DNA of 64,000 nucleotides from Gammaproteobacteria bacterium (GTDB lineage Bacteria; Pseudomonadota; Gammaproteobacteria; Pseudomonadales; Azotimanducaceae): positions 1 through 64,000 of the forward strand of contig JAPOTJ010000071.1 of assembly GCA_026709225.1 (NCBI GenBank). Direction: 5' to 3'. Shown here in pieces: positions 44,962-53,655 of this stretch. The notes beneath the pieces were generated by a model. That model worked only from the letters and a program-made list of their open reading frames with translations. It searched no databases and was not told the DNA's origin. Within the stretch, counting starts at the first letter, position 1. Each line of letters opens with the position of its first letter. The position numbers were made by a program, and so were the translations under genes.

Positions 44962-47900
44962 ATGAGAGTGTCGCGTCAAGCCCTTCTTTTCGCCTTGACC
45001 GCTGCGATGATCGCCTCGCTCGCAGGCGTTTCGGCGCTTGCCGCCGAGACATACCGCGTGCCGCTGTTCGTGACGGATACGAACTTCGGGCAGACGGGCG
45101 TGCTGCGGCTGCACAATCGCTCCGACGAGTCGGGTGAAGTGCTGGTCTACGTGGTCGACAACGCCGGCGCGCGATCGGATTCGGTGTCGCTGTCGCTCGC
45201 CGCCAACGCGGCAGTCGAGCTCGACGCAGCCGAACTGAACGCCCGCGGCCTCGGCGCCATCAATGGTCATGTGCGCCTCGAGGTCACGACCACGCTCGAC
45301 GTAGATGTGCTCGCCTATCTGCGAAGCGCGGACGGCAGCCTCTCCGCCCTGCATGGCCGCGTGCGCGGCAGCTCGGCCGGCGGCGTCCACGACTACCGCG
45401 TTCCGTTCTTCGGCGCGGCGCGGGATGCCACGCGTGCCGGCCATCTGCAGATTACGAACGCAAGCGACACTCCGGCGGCGGTGATGATCGAAGGCATCGA
45501 CGACAACGGCGCGGCGGCCGTCGATGGCGTGGTGGAGATCGGTCTGACCGCAGGCGCGACTCGTGTCCTGAGCGCTCAAGAGCTGGAAGCCGGGGCGGAC
45601 GGGATCGCCGGGCAGTTCGGCGCGGGCGCGGGGGAATGGCGGCTGAAAGTGACATCCGACCAGCCGCTCGGCGTCGTGAGCTACATCGAGTCACCGCTCG
45701 GACGGCTCGACAACCTATCGTCAGCCGGCACGGACGGACTCGCGGCCGGCGACCATGCTGCTTTCGGCGGCCGCCTTTCGGGCGCGGACATCGAGCTCGA
45801 CGATGGCAACGGAGCACGGCGAATCGCCTTCATGCCCGGCGATGTGTTCAGCGAGACGGCACGACCACCAGGCACGGCCGACACGCGCGTCGGACGCTAC
45901 GCGTACGCACGCACCGGCGCCGATGCCGGGCGGCTGACGCTCGCCTACGCGGACGGCGGCGACTGCGAACTGAACCTGCACCACAGCAGCCGCATCTCGG
46001 GCTGGTACGCCTGGCGGTGCGAGGAAGCGAACGGCGATATCTGGCGCGGCGGCCACTGGTCGGTGCGCGAAGCGCCGAGGCCCGAACCGGCGCCTGAACC
46101 GGAACCGCTGCCGGAGCCTTCCGCACCGAAATTCCCGGACGGCGCCGCGCCGGACGATCAGAACTACATTCTCGGCGAAGCGATCGCCCCACTGACCCTG
46201 CCCGCCGCGGACGGCGGCAACGGTGAGATTGGCTACGCGCTTGAGCCCCTGCCCTCAGGCCTCGCCTTTGACGCAGCCACGCGTGAGCTCGCTGGCGCGC
46301 CCGGAGAGGCAGGCGTCCATCGCGTGCGGTACTCGGCGCACGACATCGACGGCGACGCCGACAGCCTTGCGTTCCTGATCATGGCGCGTGCCCCCGGCTC
46401 TTCCGACTGCCTCGTGGGCGAGCCGGTTCGCCCGGGCGGGCGTTGCACTTATCCGGGCAGCGATCAAGCCTTCACTGTGAACGCCGACGGCCGGGCGAGG
46501 TTCCTCGCGCTCAGTTCTGCAAACGCGATCAACATTGTCAACCGCCGGTACCGCGGTCGCTTCTACGACTTCCGCGCCATGCACATCGGCGAATGCACAT
46601 GGCGCATCGAGCGGCTCGAAGGCGTGGAAGGGCCGCCCGCCAACGCCGTGCCGAGGCTGCCAGACTCCGGGCTGCCGGGGAACCTGACCTTCGTCGCCCA
46701 GGCGCCAGTCGAGACGCTCGTTCTGCCGGCCGCGACCGGCGGCGACGGCGTGCTCGCCCACAGCCTCTTGCCGACGGTGCCGGGCATGTCCTTTGATGCG
46801 CCGTCGCGGACTTTCTCCGGCACGCCGTCGGAACCCGGCGTGTACCGAATGCGCTACCTCGTCGCCGACCGGGACGGCGACAGCGACCAGTTCTCGTTCG
46901 CCATCACCGTGATCGAGCCAGCCATGTCAGCCGTGCGGGCTGTTCGCGCGGAGACTCGCCACGTGCCACTGTTCGTGGCGAATACCGGCTTCGGGCAGGT
47001 CGGGGTGCTGCGGCTGCACAATCGCTCCGACGAACAGGGGGAAGTGCTTGTCCGCATGGTCGACAATACCGGCGCGCGTTCGGATCCGGTGTCGCTGTCG
47101 CTCGCCGCCCGCGCGGCGGTCGAGCTCGACGCCGCCGAGCTGAGAGCCCGCGGCCTCGGCGCGATCAATGGCCGTGTGCGCCTTGAGGTGTCGACTGCCC
47201 TTGATGTGGACGTGCTTGTCTACCTGAGAAGCGCGGACGGCAGCCTCTCCGCCTTGCACGACCGCGTGCGCGGCAGCGCCGACGGCGGCATCCACGAGTA
47301 CCGCGTTCCGTTCTTCGGCGCGGCGCGTGATCCGGCACGCGCGGGCAGGCTGCAGCTCGTGAACGCGGGCGACGCTTCGGCGGCGGTGACGATTGAAGGC
47401 ATCGATGACAATGGCGCGGCGGCCGTCGATGGCGTAGTGGAGATCAATCTGGCAGCAGGCACAGCACGCCTCCTGAGCGCACAAGACTTGGAAGTCGGGG
47501 CGGACGGCATCACGGGGCGGTTCGGCGCCGGCGAGGGCGTGTGGCGGCTGATGATCGCCTCCGACCAGCCGCTCGACGTCGTCAGCTTCATCGAGTCGCG
47601 GGTCGGACGGCTCGACAACCTGTCCTCAACGGGCATGGACGGCTTCGCCCCGCAGGATCACGCGGCTTTCGGCGGGCGTCTTTCGGGCGCGAAGATTGCG
47701 CTCGACGACGGTAACGGGGAAAGGCGGATCGCCATCGCGCCCGGCGATGCGTTCTCCGAGACACTCACAGGCGCGGCCGACGCGCGCGCCGGGCGCTACG
47801 CGTACGCACGCACCGGAACCGATGCAGGGCGGCTGACTCTGGCCTACGACGAGAACGGCGGCGACTGCGAGCTGAACCTACACCACAGTAGCCGCGCCTC

Positions 47901-50900
47901 GGGCTGGTACGCATGGCGGTGCGATGAAACGGATGGCGATGTCTGGCGCGGCGGCCGCTGGTCCGTGCGCGAAGCGCCGATGCCCGAACCCACGTCCGAA
48001 CCATTGCCGGAGCCATCCGCGCCGCGGTTCCCGGATGACGCGGCACCGAAAGATCAACACTTCATCCTCGGCGAGGCAGTCACCCCGATGACCCTGCCCG
48101 CCGCTGAGGGCGGCAATGGTGAGATTTCCTACGCGCTTGAACCCCTGCCCCTAGGACTCGCCCTTGACGCGACCACGCGCGAGCTCACCGGCGCACCCGA
48201 AGAAGCGGGTGTCCATCGCGTGCGATACACGGCGCACGACGCCGACGGCGACGCCGACAGCCTTGCGTTCCTGATCATGGTGCGTACCCCAGGTTCGTCC
48301 GACTGCCTCGCGGGCGAGCCGGTTCGCCCGGGCGGGCGTTGCACTTATCCGGGCAGCGATCAAGCCTTCGCTGTGAACGCCGACGGCCGCGCAAGATTCC
48401 TCGCGCTCAGCTCGGCAAACGCCATTAACGTCGTCAACCGCCGCTACCGCGGGCGCTTCTACGACTTCCAGGTCGTGCACATCGGCGGCGGCACGTGGCG
48501 CATCGAGCGGCTCGAAGGCATTGAGGGCCCTCCCGCCGACGCCGCGCCGCGGCTGCCCGATTCGGGGCTGCCCGGAAACCTGACTTTTGTGGCGGACGCC
48601 GAGGCCAGCGCACTCGCCCTGCCAGCCGCCACCGGCGGCGACGGCGCCCTCGCCTACAGCCTCGAACCAAAGGTCCCGGGCATGTCCTTCGATATGCCGT
48701 CCCGGACTCTCTCCGGCACGCCGTCGGCACCCGGCGTGTACCGAATGCGCTACCTCGTCGCCGACCAGGACGGCGACAGCGACCAGTTCTCCTTCGCCAT
48801 CACCGTACTCGAACCCCGACGCCGGCCGGATCTCATTGTCGAATCGGCCGCGCTCAGCAGCACAAGCCTCATTGTTGAACAGTCCTTCACCCTGCAGGTG
48901 AGCGTACGCAACAAGGGCAACGCCGAGTCTGCCGCGACAACACTGCGCTACTACAGATCGCTTGACGCCATCATCACAGCCACTGACACCGAGCTGGAGA
49001 CCGAGGGACTCGGTGCTCTGCCGCCTGCAGCCGCGGGCAGCTGGTCGATCAACCTCACCGCACCTGCGGCCGGCAGCTATTATTACGGCGCGTGCGTGGA
49101 TACGGTGAAAGACGAGTCCGCCGTCGCCAACAACTGCTCCACTGGCGTGCGCGTGACCGTCAGCGAGCCGCCGCCGCAGCCCGACCTGGTGATCGATCCA
49201 CCCTCGGCGACGGGCTCCGCCTTGAACCCAGGTGACGGCTTCACGCTGAGCGCTGTCGTGCGCAACCGCGGACGGGACAGATCGGCGACCACCACGCTTC
49301 GCTACTACCGTTCGCACGATGCAACCATCACCGTTGCTGACGATGAGATCGGCACTGGCAGTGTGACGAGCCTCGCGGCTGCGGCGACGAGCCTCGTATC
49401 CATCGATCTGACCGCACCCGCCGCTGGCACCTACTATTACGGCATTTGCGTGGATGCCGTCGCGGACGAGTCGAACCGCGCCAATAACTGCTCCGCCAGC
49501 GTGGCGGTGACGATCGCCGGGCCGCCCGACCTCGTCGTGAGTTCATTCTCGGCGAGCAGCCGAAACCTAGAGCCGGGCGCGGCCTTCACACTGAGCGTCA
49601 CGGTGCGCAACCGCGGTGGATCACGTTCGGCCGCGACCACGCTACGCTACTACCGCTCGCCTGACAGCACCATCACCACCGTTGACACCGGAGTGGGCAC
49701 GATAAGCGTGACGAACCTTTCGGCCGCATCGTCGAGCCGCGAATCTATCGACCTGACCGCACCCGCCGCCGGCACATACTACTACGGTGCCTGCATAGAC
49801 GCCATCGCAAACGAGGCGGACCTCGCCAACAACTGCTCCGCAGGCGTGGCAGTGACCGTTACCGCACCGCCAACTCCCCCCGACCTCGTGGTCGATTCGC
49901 CATCGGTCACACGCCAGAGCCTGCAACCGGGCGACCACTTCACACTGAGCGCTGTCGTGCGCAACCGCGGGCAGAACACCTCGTCTGCGACCACGCTACG
50001 CTATTACCGTTCATCGAATGCAGCCATCACCACCACCGACATCCAAGTCGGCACCGATGGCGTGGCACGACTTGCGGCCGCGGCGAAGAGCAACGAATCC
50101 ATCGACCTGACGGCGCCCGCCACTGGCACCTACTACTACGGTGCGTGCGTGGATACCATCACGGACGAGTCAAACACCACCAACAACTGCTCCGCTGGGG
50201 TACGTGTGACCGTCAATAACCCACCGGACCTTGTCGTCAGCTCATCTACCCTGAGCAGCCAAAGCCTGACACCGGGCGCGTCCTTCACGCTGAGCGCCAC
50301 GGTCTCGAACCAAGGCGGGGTGGGTTCGGATGCGACCACGCTGCGCTACTACCGATCGTCCGATGCGAGCATCAGCGGTGCCGACACCGGAATCGGCACT
50401 GACAGCGTGGCGGAGCTTTCGACCGGAGCGACAAGCGGCGAGTCCATCAACCTGACGGCGCCCGGCGTTGGCACCTACTACTTCGGTGCGTGCGTGGATG
50501 CCGTCGCGGATGAATCAGACACCGCCAACAACTGCTCCGTCGGCGTTCTTCTAACGGTCACTGGGCAACCCGACCTCGTTGTCAGTTCAATCCTGGCGAA
50601 TAGTCAAAGCGTGGCACCGGGCGGGACCTTCACGCTTAACGGCACTGTGCGCAACAGCGGACTCGCCATCTCTGCCGTCACGACGCTGCGCTACTACCAG
50701 TCATTGGATGCGACGATCAGCAATGCTGATACCGGCGTAGGCACTGACAGCATTCCTGCTCGCTCCCCCGCGGCGACATCCACCTTTTCCGCTACCATCA
50801 CTGCACCCTCAAGCGAGGGCACATACTACTTTGGTGCCTGCGTGGATGCCGTTGCGGGCGAGACAAACACAGCCAACAACTGTTCCGCGAGTGTGCAGGT

Positions 50901-51879
50901 GACCGTCATGACGCCAAGCAACACACAGACCAACACTTCTACCACAACGGATACCACATTCGATATCGAGATTGTCTACGGAAGCAGTGTTCCGAGCCGT
51001 GTCAAAGCAGGGACTGCGAGCGCCGTATCGTTTTGGGAGAGCGCCATCACCGGCGACCTGCCGAACGTGGACTTTTCCGCCAGATCCACCAATAACTCTT
51101 GCACCGGGAATACGGATTTTGACGGCGAGGTTGACGATATACGAATCTTCGTCAGCTATCAAAATCTTGATGGTGTGGGCGGCAGCATAGGGGCGGCAGC
51201 CTATTGCGGCGCACGCAGTCGTTCCGGACTACCCATACTTGGGTACGTGGAGGTTGATTCTAGTGATCTAAGTCGGCTTGTCTTTGATTCGGGTACTGGG
51301 CAAACGTCATATCTGTGGCATACCGCACGGATCAGGATTCTGATGATTCATGAGATTGCGCATGCGCTAGGATTCGGTACGGCTTGGTCCGGTCTCAAGA
51401 ATTCCGCGATACGTCACGGTGCTCGGCTCGGGCCGCCGCCTGATACCCATTGGCCAGGCACCAATGCAGTGGCTGCATTCAATGCCGCAGGAGGAAGCAA
51501 CTATTCTCGCGGCAAAGTACCGGTGGAAAACGAACGTGGTGGCAGAGGGAGCTTGGATTCGCACTGGCGCCACCAAGCAATGCATGGTGAGATCATGACC
51601 TATCAGTTCAATACAAGCGCCGCGATCAGCGCGATCACCATTCAGTCGATGGCTGATCTCGGCTATAGCGTTGATGTGAGCGTCGCGGACGCCTTTGATC
51701 TGAGCAACCGCTTTCTTACCTCTGCCAGCCCTACCTCGAGCATAAGAGAGGGTTCGGCCATCTGCAAGGCCGAGTCACATGAAGTCGAATTCTTCCCTGA
51801 TGTTGAAGAGACTCGCGGTCTTGACGCTCCGCGAAGAGGGAATGCGGTTGACTCACGTCCTACTCACGAACACCATTAG
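44962..51879 (+). CDS. Giant exported leishmanolysin-like metalloprotease with duplicated module and six CARDB repeats
   Basis: The 2,305-residue protein starts MRVSRQALLFALTAAMIASL, a signal peptide; a TTG at 44920 would add 14 residues. Two tandem copies of a module of about 620 residues follow (about 45046-46917 and 46951-48810). Each contains two beta-rich subdomains, a Cys-containing domain and two putative Ig (He_PIG) domains. Six CARDB-type repeats of about 116 residues come next (48823-50910; PDLVV...TLRYYRS...YYYGACVD). The C-terminal protease domain has HEIAHALGFG (His2130, Glu2131, His2134), a third His2201 after 67 residues, and Met2212, which fits the M8 pattern. It is probably secreted or surface-bound and degrades proteins; the other domains likely bind surfaces. 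Its end overlaps the ureohydrolase gene by 27 bases. Confidence 0.88.
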   Translation: MRVSRQALLFALTAAMIASLAGVSALAAETYRVPLFVTDTNFGQTGVLRLHNRSDESGEVLVYVVDNAGARSDSVSLSLAANAAVELDAAELNARGLGAINGHVRLEVTTTLDVDVLAYLRSADGSLSALHGRVRGSSAGGVHDYRVPFFGAARDATRAGHLQITNASDTPAAVMIEGIDDNGAAAVDGVVEIGLTAGATRVLSAQELEAGADGIAGQFGAGAGEWRLKVTSDQPLGVVSYIESPLGRLDNLSSAGTDGLAAGDHAAFGGRLSGADIELDDGNGARRIAFMPGDVFSETARPPGTADTRVGRYAYARTGADAGRLTLAYADGGDCELNLHHSSRISGWYAWRCEEANGDIWRGGHWSVREAPRPEPAPEPEPLPEPSAPKFPDGAAPDDQNYILGEAIAPLTLPAADGGNGEIGYALEPLPSGLAFDAATRELAGAPGEAGVHRVRYSAHDIDGDADSLAFLIMARAPGSSDCLVGEPVRPGGRCTYPGSDQAFTVNADGRARFLALSSANAINIVNRRYRGRFYDFRAMHIGECTWRIERLEGVEGPPANAVPRLPDSGLPGNLTFVAQAPVETLVLPAATGGDGVLAHSLLPTVPGMSFDAPSRTFSGTPSEPGVYRMRYLVADRDGDSDQFSFAITVIEPAMSAVRAVRAETRHVPLFVANTGFGQVGVLRLHNRSDEQGEVLVRMVDNTGARSDPVSLSLAARAAVELDAAELRARGLGAINGRVRLEVSTALDVDVLVYLRSADGSLSALHDRVRGSADGGIHEYRVPFFGAARDPARAGRLQLVNAGDASAAVTIEGIDDNGAAAVDGVVEINLAAGTARLLSAQDLEVGADGITGRFGAGEGVWRLMIASDQPLDVVSFIESRVGRLDNLSSTGMDGFAPQDHAAFGGRLSGAKIALDDGNGERRIAIAPGDAFSETLTGAADARAGRYAYARTGTDAGRLTLAYDENGGDCELNLHHSSRASGWYAWRCDETDGDVWRGGRWSVREAPMPEPTSEPLPEPSAPRFPDDAAPKDQHFILGEAVTPMTLPAAEGGNGEISYALEPLPLGLALDATTRELTGAPEEAGVHRVRYTAHDADGDADSLAFLIMVRTPGSSDCLAGEPVRPGGRCTYPGSDQAFAVNADGRARFLALSSANAINVVNRRYRGRFYDFQVVHIGGGTWRIERLEGIEGPPADAAPRLPDSGLPGNLTFVADAEASALALPAATGGDGALAYSLEPKVPGMSFDMPSRTLSGTPSAPGVYRMRYLVADQDGDSDQFSFAITVLEPRRRPDLIVESAALSSTSLIVEQSFTLQVSVRNKGNAESAATTLRYYRSLDAIITATDTELETEGLGALPPAAAGSWSINLTAPAAGSYYYGACVDTVKDESAVANNCSTGVRVTVSEPPPQPDLVIDPPSATGSALNPGDGFTLSAVVRNRGRDRSATTTLRYYRSHDATITVADDEIGTGSVTSLAAAATSLVSIDLTAPAAGTYYYGICVDAVADESNRANNCSASVAVTIAGPPDLVVSSFSASSRNLEPGAAFTLSVTVRNRGGSRSAATTLRYYRSPDSTITTVDTGVGTISVTNLSAASSSRESIDLTAPAAGTYYYGACIDAIANEADLANNCSAGVAVTVTAPPTPPDLVVDSPSVTRQSLQPGDHFTLSAVVRNRGQNTSSATTLRYYRSSNAAITTTDIQVGTDGVARLAAAAKSNESIDLTAPATGTYYYGACVDTITDESNTTNNCSAGVRVTVNNPPDLVVSSSTLSSQSLTPGASFTLSATVSNQGGVGSDATTLRYYRSSDASISGADTGIGTDSVAELSTGATSGESINLTAPGVGTYYFGACVDAVADESDTANNCSVGVLLTVTGQPDLVVSSILANSQSVAPGGTFTLNGTVRNSGLAISAVTTLRYYQSLDATISNADTGVGTDSIPARSPAATSTFSATITAPSSEGTYYFGACVDAVAGETNTANNCSASVQVTVMTPSNTQTNTSTTTDTTFDIEIVYGSSVPSRVKAGTASAVSFWESAITGDLPNVDFSARSTNNSCTGNTDFDGEVDDIRIFVSYQNLDGVGGSIGAAAYCGARSRSGLPILGYVEVDSSDLSRLVFDSGTGQTSYLWHTARIRILMIHEIAHALGFGTAWSGLKNSAIRHGARLGPPPDTHWPGTNAVAAFNAAGGSNYSRGKVPVENERGGRGSLDSHWRHQAMHGEIMTYQFNTSAAISAITIQSMADLGYSVDVSVADAFDLSNRFLTSASPTSSIREGSAICKAESHEVEFFPDVEETRGLDAPRRGNAVDSRPTHEHH
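45046..48810 (+). repeat. Tandem duplication of a 1.9-kb coding module
   Basis: Two in-frame copies lie at about 45046-46917 and 46951-48810. They stay recognisable at both DNA and protein level; for example TYPGSDQAF and NRSDE occur in both, and the DNA around 46430-46465 recurs at 48330-48365. Scattered substitutions show the copies have diverged for some time. The second copy lacks a signal peptide and is joined by a short linker (AMSAVRAVRA). Confidence 0.85.
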
Positions 51880-52875
51880 GCAGAGAATCTCAAAGAGCAT
51901 CTGCGCGCCGACTTGGGCGGTGACTGAACCCGGGTCATATTCGGGCGCGACTTCGACCACATCGCCGCCGATGACATTGACGCCTTTGCAGCCGCGCAGG
52001 ATCGCCTGCACTTCGCGCGGGGTGAGGCCGCCAACCTCGGGCGTGCCGGTACCGGGGGTAAATGCCGGGTCGATGCCATCGACATCAAGGCTGACATAGG
52101 TCGCGCCATCGCCTACGACCTCGCGCGCCTTGGCGATGACTGCCTCGACGCCCATGCGGTCCACATCCTCTGCATGAATGACGGTCATGCCGGAGTCGTA
52201 GGAAAACTGCCAGAGGTACTCGGACGGGCCGCGAATGCCGATTTGCACACAGCGGTCGGGGTCGAGTACGCCGTCGAGCACGGCGTAGCGGAACGGGCCG
52301 CCGTGGTGAAACTTGGTGCAGTCGGTCTCGCCCATGGTGTCGCAGTGGGCATCGATGTGAATGAGGCCGACGGGATGATCGACCCCAAGCGCGCGAAGAA
52401 TCGGATAGGTAATCGAGTGGTCGCCACCCGCCGCGAGCGCGCGCACGCCGGCTTCGCGAACTTGTCCGAAGTACGCCTCGATGTCGTCCATGACCATGTC
52501 CAAGTGATAGCGGCTGCGGAAGGACACATCGCCAACATCGGCAAAGCGGTGGTGCTCGCTCGGCAGCACGTCGAGGGCGTGGTTGTACGGGCCGATGCGC
52601 TCGATGGCGCGCAGCGCGCGCGGTCCGAAGCGCGCGCCTGGCCGGTTGGTGACGCCCGCGTCCGTCGGCACGCCAATAAGCGCGATGTCGAGGTCATCGA
52701 GTGACTCCTGGTAGGGCGCATCGAGCAGCGTCGGGATGCCCGCATAGGGCTGAACGCGATTGCCGGGTTCGCTGAACGCCGCCGTCGCGACTTCGTTGAA
52801 ACGCTGGTTCGGGGACTCGTCGGCCTTGCCCTCACCATAGGCTGCGCGTAGCCGTTTGAGTTTATTTCTATCCAT
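51853..52875 (-). CDS. speB: Agmatinase-family ureohydrolase
   Basis: The 340-residue protein has the full manganese site of the arginase/agmatinase fold: AAGGDHSITYPI, the histidine and aspartates of LIHIDAHCDTMGE, and LDVDGIDPAFTPGTGTPEVG. It hydrolyses a guanidino compound to urea and an amine. Agmatine is the usual substrate, but guanidinobutyrate or guanidine hydrolases share these motifs, so the symbol is provisional. The N-terminus is somewhat extended (about 50 residues before DIALIGVPTDAGVTNRPGAR). Nearby argD and argF suggest arginine-related nitrogen metabolism. It converges on and overlaps the giant protease gene. Confidence 0.88.
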   Translation of the reverse strand: MDRNKLKRLRAAYGEGKADESPNQRFNEVATAAFSEPGNRVQPYAGIPTLLDAPYQESLDDLDIALIGVPTDAGVTNRPGARFGPRALRAIERIGPYNHALDVLPSEHHRFADVGDVSFRSRYHLDMVMDDIEAYFGQVREAGVRALAAGGDHSITYPILRALGVDHPVGLIHIDAHCDTMGETDCTKFHHGGPFRYAVLDGVLDPDRCVQIGIRGPSEYLWQFSYDSGMTVIHAEDVDRMGVEAVIAKAREVVGDGATYVSLDVDGIDPAFTPGTGTPEVGGLTPREVQAILRGCKGVNVIGGDVVEVAPEYDPGSVTAQVGAQMLFEILCLMVFVSRT

Positions 52876-52973
52876 GGAAACTACCCCGCATTTCTTACGG
52901 GCGGGCTGAATTTGTCGGCAGGATGTTCTATAAATCTTTGATAAATTTAATTAAAGAAAGGGATCGTTGCTGA

Positions 52974-53216
52974 CTAAAAGAAAGCCTTGACGATCAAGGT
53001 CGCAATGCCCGCAGCAACCATGATCGCAGAAAGTACGCCTCCGAGAATCCAAACCTTCAAATCGCTTATATCCTTCTTGGTCGCCATCTGCTCGCGCACG
53101 CCCTTGATGTTTTCTTCCAAGCGCGCAAGCCGTTCGCGAACTGCAGCCTGTCCCCCGTTGGTCGGGCCTTCGCCACTTGGCTGACGAATCGGAGAAACGT
53201 TATCGTGACCGTTCAT
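52974..53216 (-). CDS. Small membrane protein with coiled coil (XhlA-like)
   Basis: The 80-residue protein has a polar N-terminus, then a coiled-coil helix (RERLARLEENIKGVREQM and ATKKDISDLKVW) and a C-terminal membrane helix (WILGGVLSAIMVAAGIATLI). This organisation resembles haemolysin XhlA or phage-related small membrane proteins, although homology cannot be shown here. The ATG overlaps the stop of the upstream 87-residue gene by four bases, so the two are translated together. Localisation would be the inner membrane with the coiled coil in the cytoplasm. The function is unknown. Confidence 0.65.
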   Translation of the reverse strand: MNGHDNVSPIRQPSGEGPTNGGQAAVRERLARLEENIKGVREQMATKKDISDLKVWILGGVLSAIMVAAGIATLIVKAFF

Positions 53217-53476
53217 GTGTGCTTAGCCATCCATTCCCATAGAGCGTTTGAGTGGAATCCGTAGTAGTGGGAGATTTGGAGAACAACTCCAAGGATATTA
53301 TGCTGCTGGTCGAGGCCAAGTTCTTTTGACACATCGGCAGTTAGCGTAAGCATCGGATCTCCCGCAATGAAGGCCAGCGTGTCGTTGACAATATAGTGAC
53401 ATTCTGGCCAATATCGTTTAACTCGATTCCAGACATCTGGATTCGGCTCATGCAGGACAATCGCGTAGGCAGCCAT
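53213..53476 (-). CDS. Uncharacterised 87-residue protein coupled to the small membrane protein
   Basis: The start MAAYAIVLHEPNPDVWNRVK gives 87 residues; an upstream in-frame start at 53524 adds 16 residues that look unlike protein. The visible pattern is a beta strand, an alpha helix with PDVWNRVKRYWPE, strands HYIVNDTLAFIAG, then a helix, ending with a Trp- and His-rich tail (HYYGFHSNALWEWMAKHT). No family is recognised. It overlaps the downstream coiled-coil membrane protein gene by four bases. Together they look like a compact two-component unit of unknown role. Confidence 0.65.
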   Translation of the reverse strand: MAAYAIVLHEPNPDVWNRVKRYWPECHYIVNDTLAFIAGDPMLTLTADVSKELGLDQQHNILGVVLQISHYYGFHSNALWEWMAKHT

Positions 53477-53655
53477 TTTTTCTTTGCTCTCTATTCTCTC
53501 GCTTGATAGCTTAGCGCTATGCACGTTACCTGACGCTTACAGAATTGTCCAATGCGGAGACAATGCTGAACGAAAGGGCTGAAGAACCCTAAGGGGCTTC
53601 GGCTCGCCGGCGTGGACGAGGTTGGTGGCTTGGCGTGTCGTGCCCGACCCCACGC

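Noticed and set aside
48151..49317. Open frame of 388 codons on the minus strand
   Set aside because: It is antisense to the giant protease gene, and related antisense frames recur with each CARDB repeat, as expected for a shadow of repeated coding DNA.
48823..50910. CRISPR-like array of regular repeats
   Set aside because: The period is about 348 bases, the repeats are in frame and diverged, and they encode CARDB domains.
53525..53655. Terminator after the TonB receptor pair (GAAG...CTTC around 53580)
   Set aside because: The stem is interrupted and has no T-run on the transcribed strand, so support is too weak.
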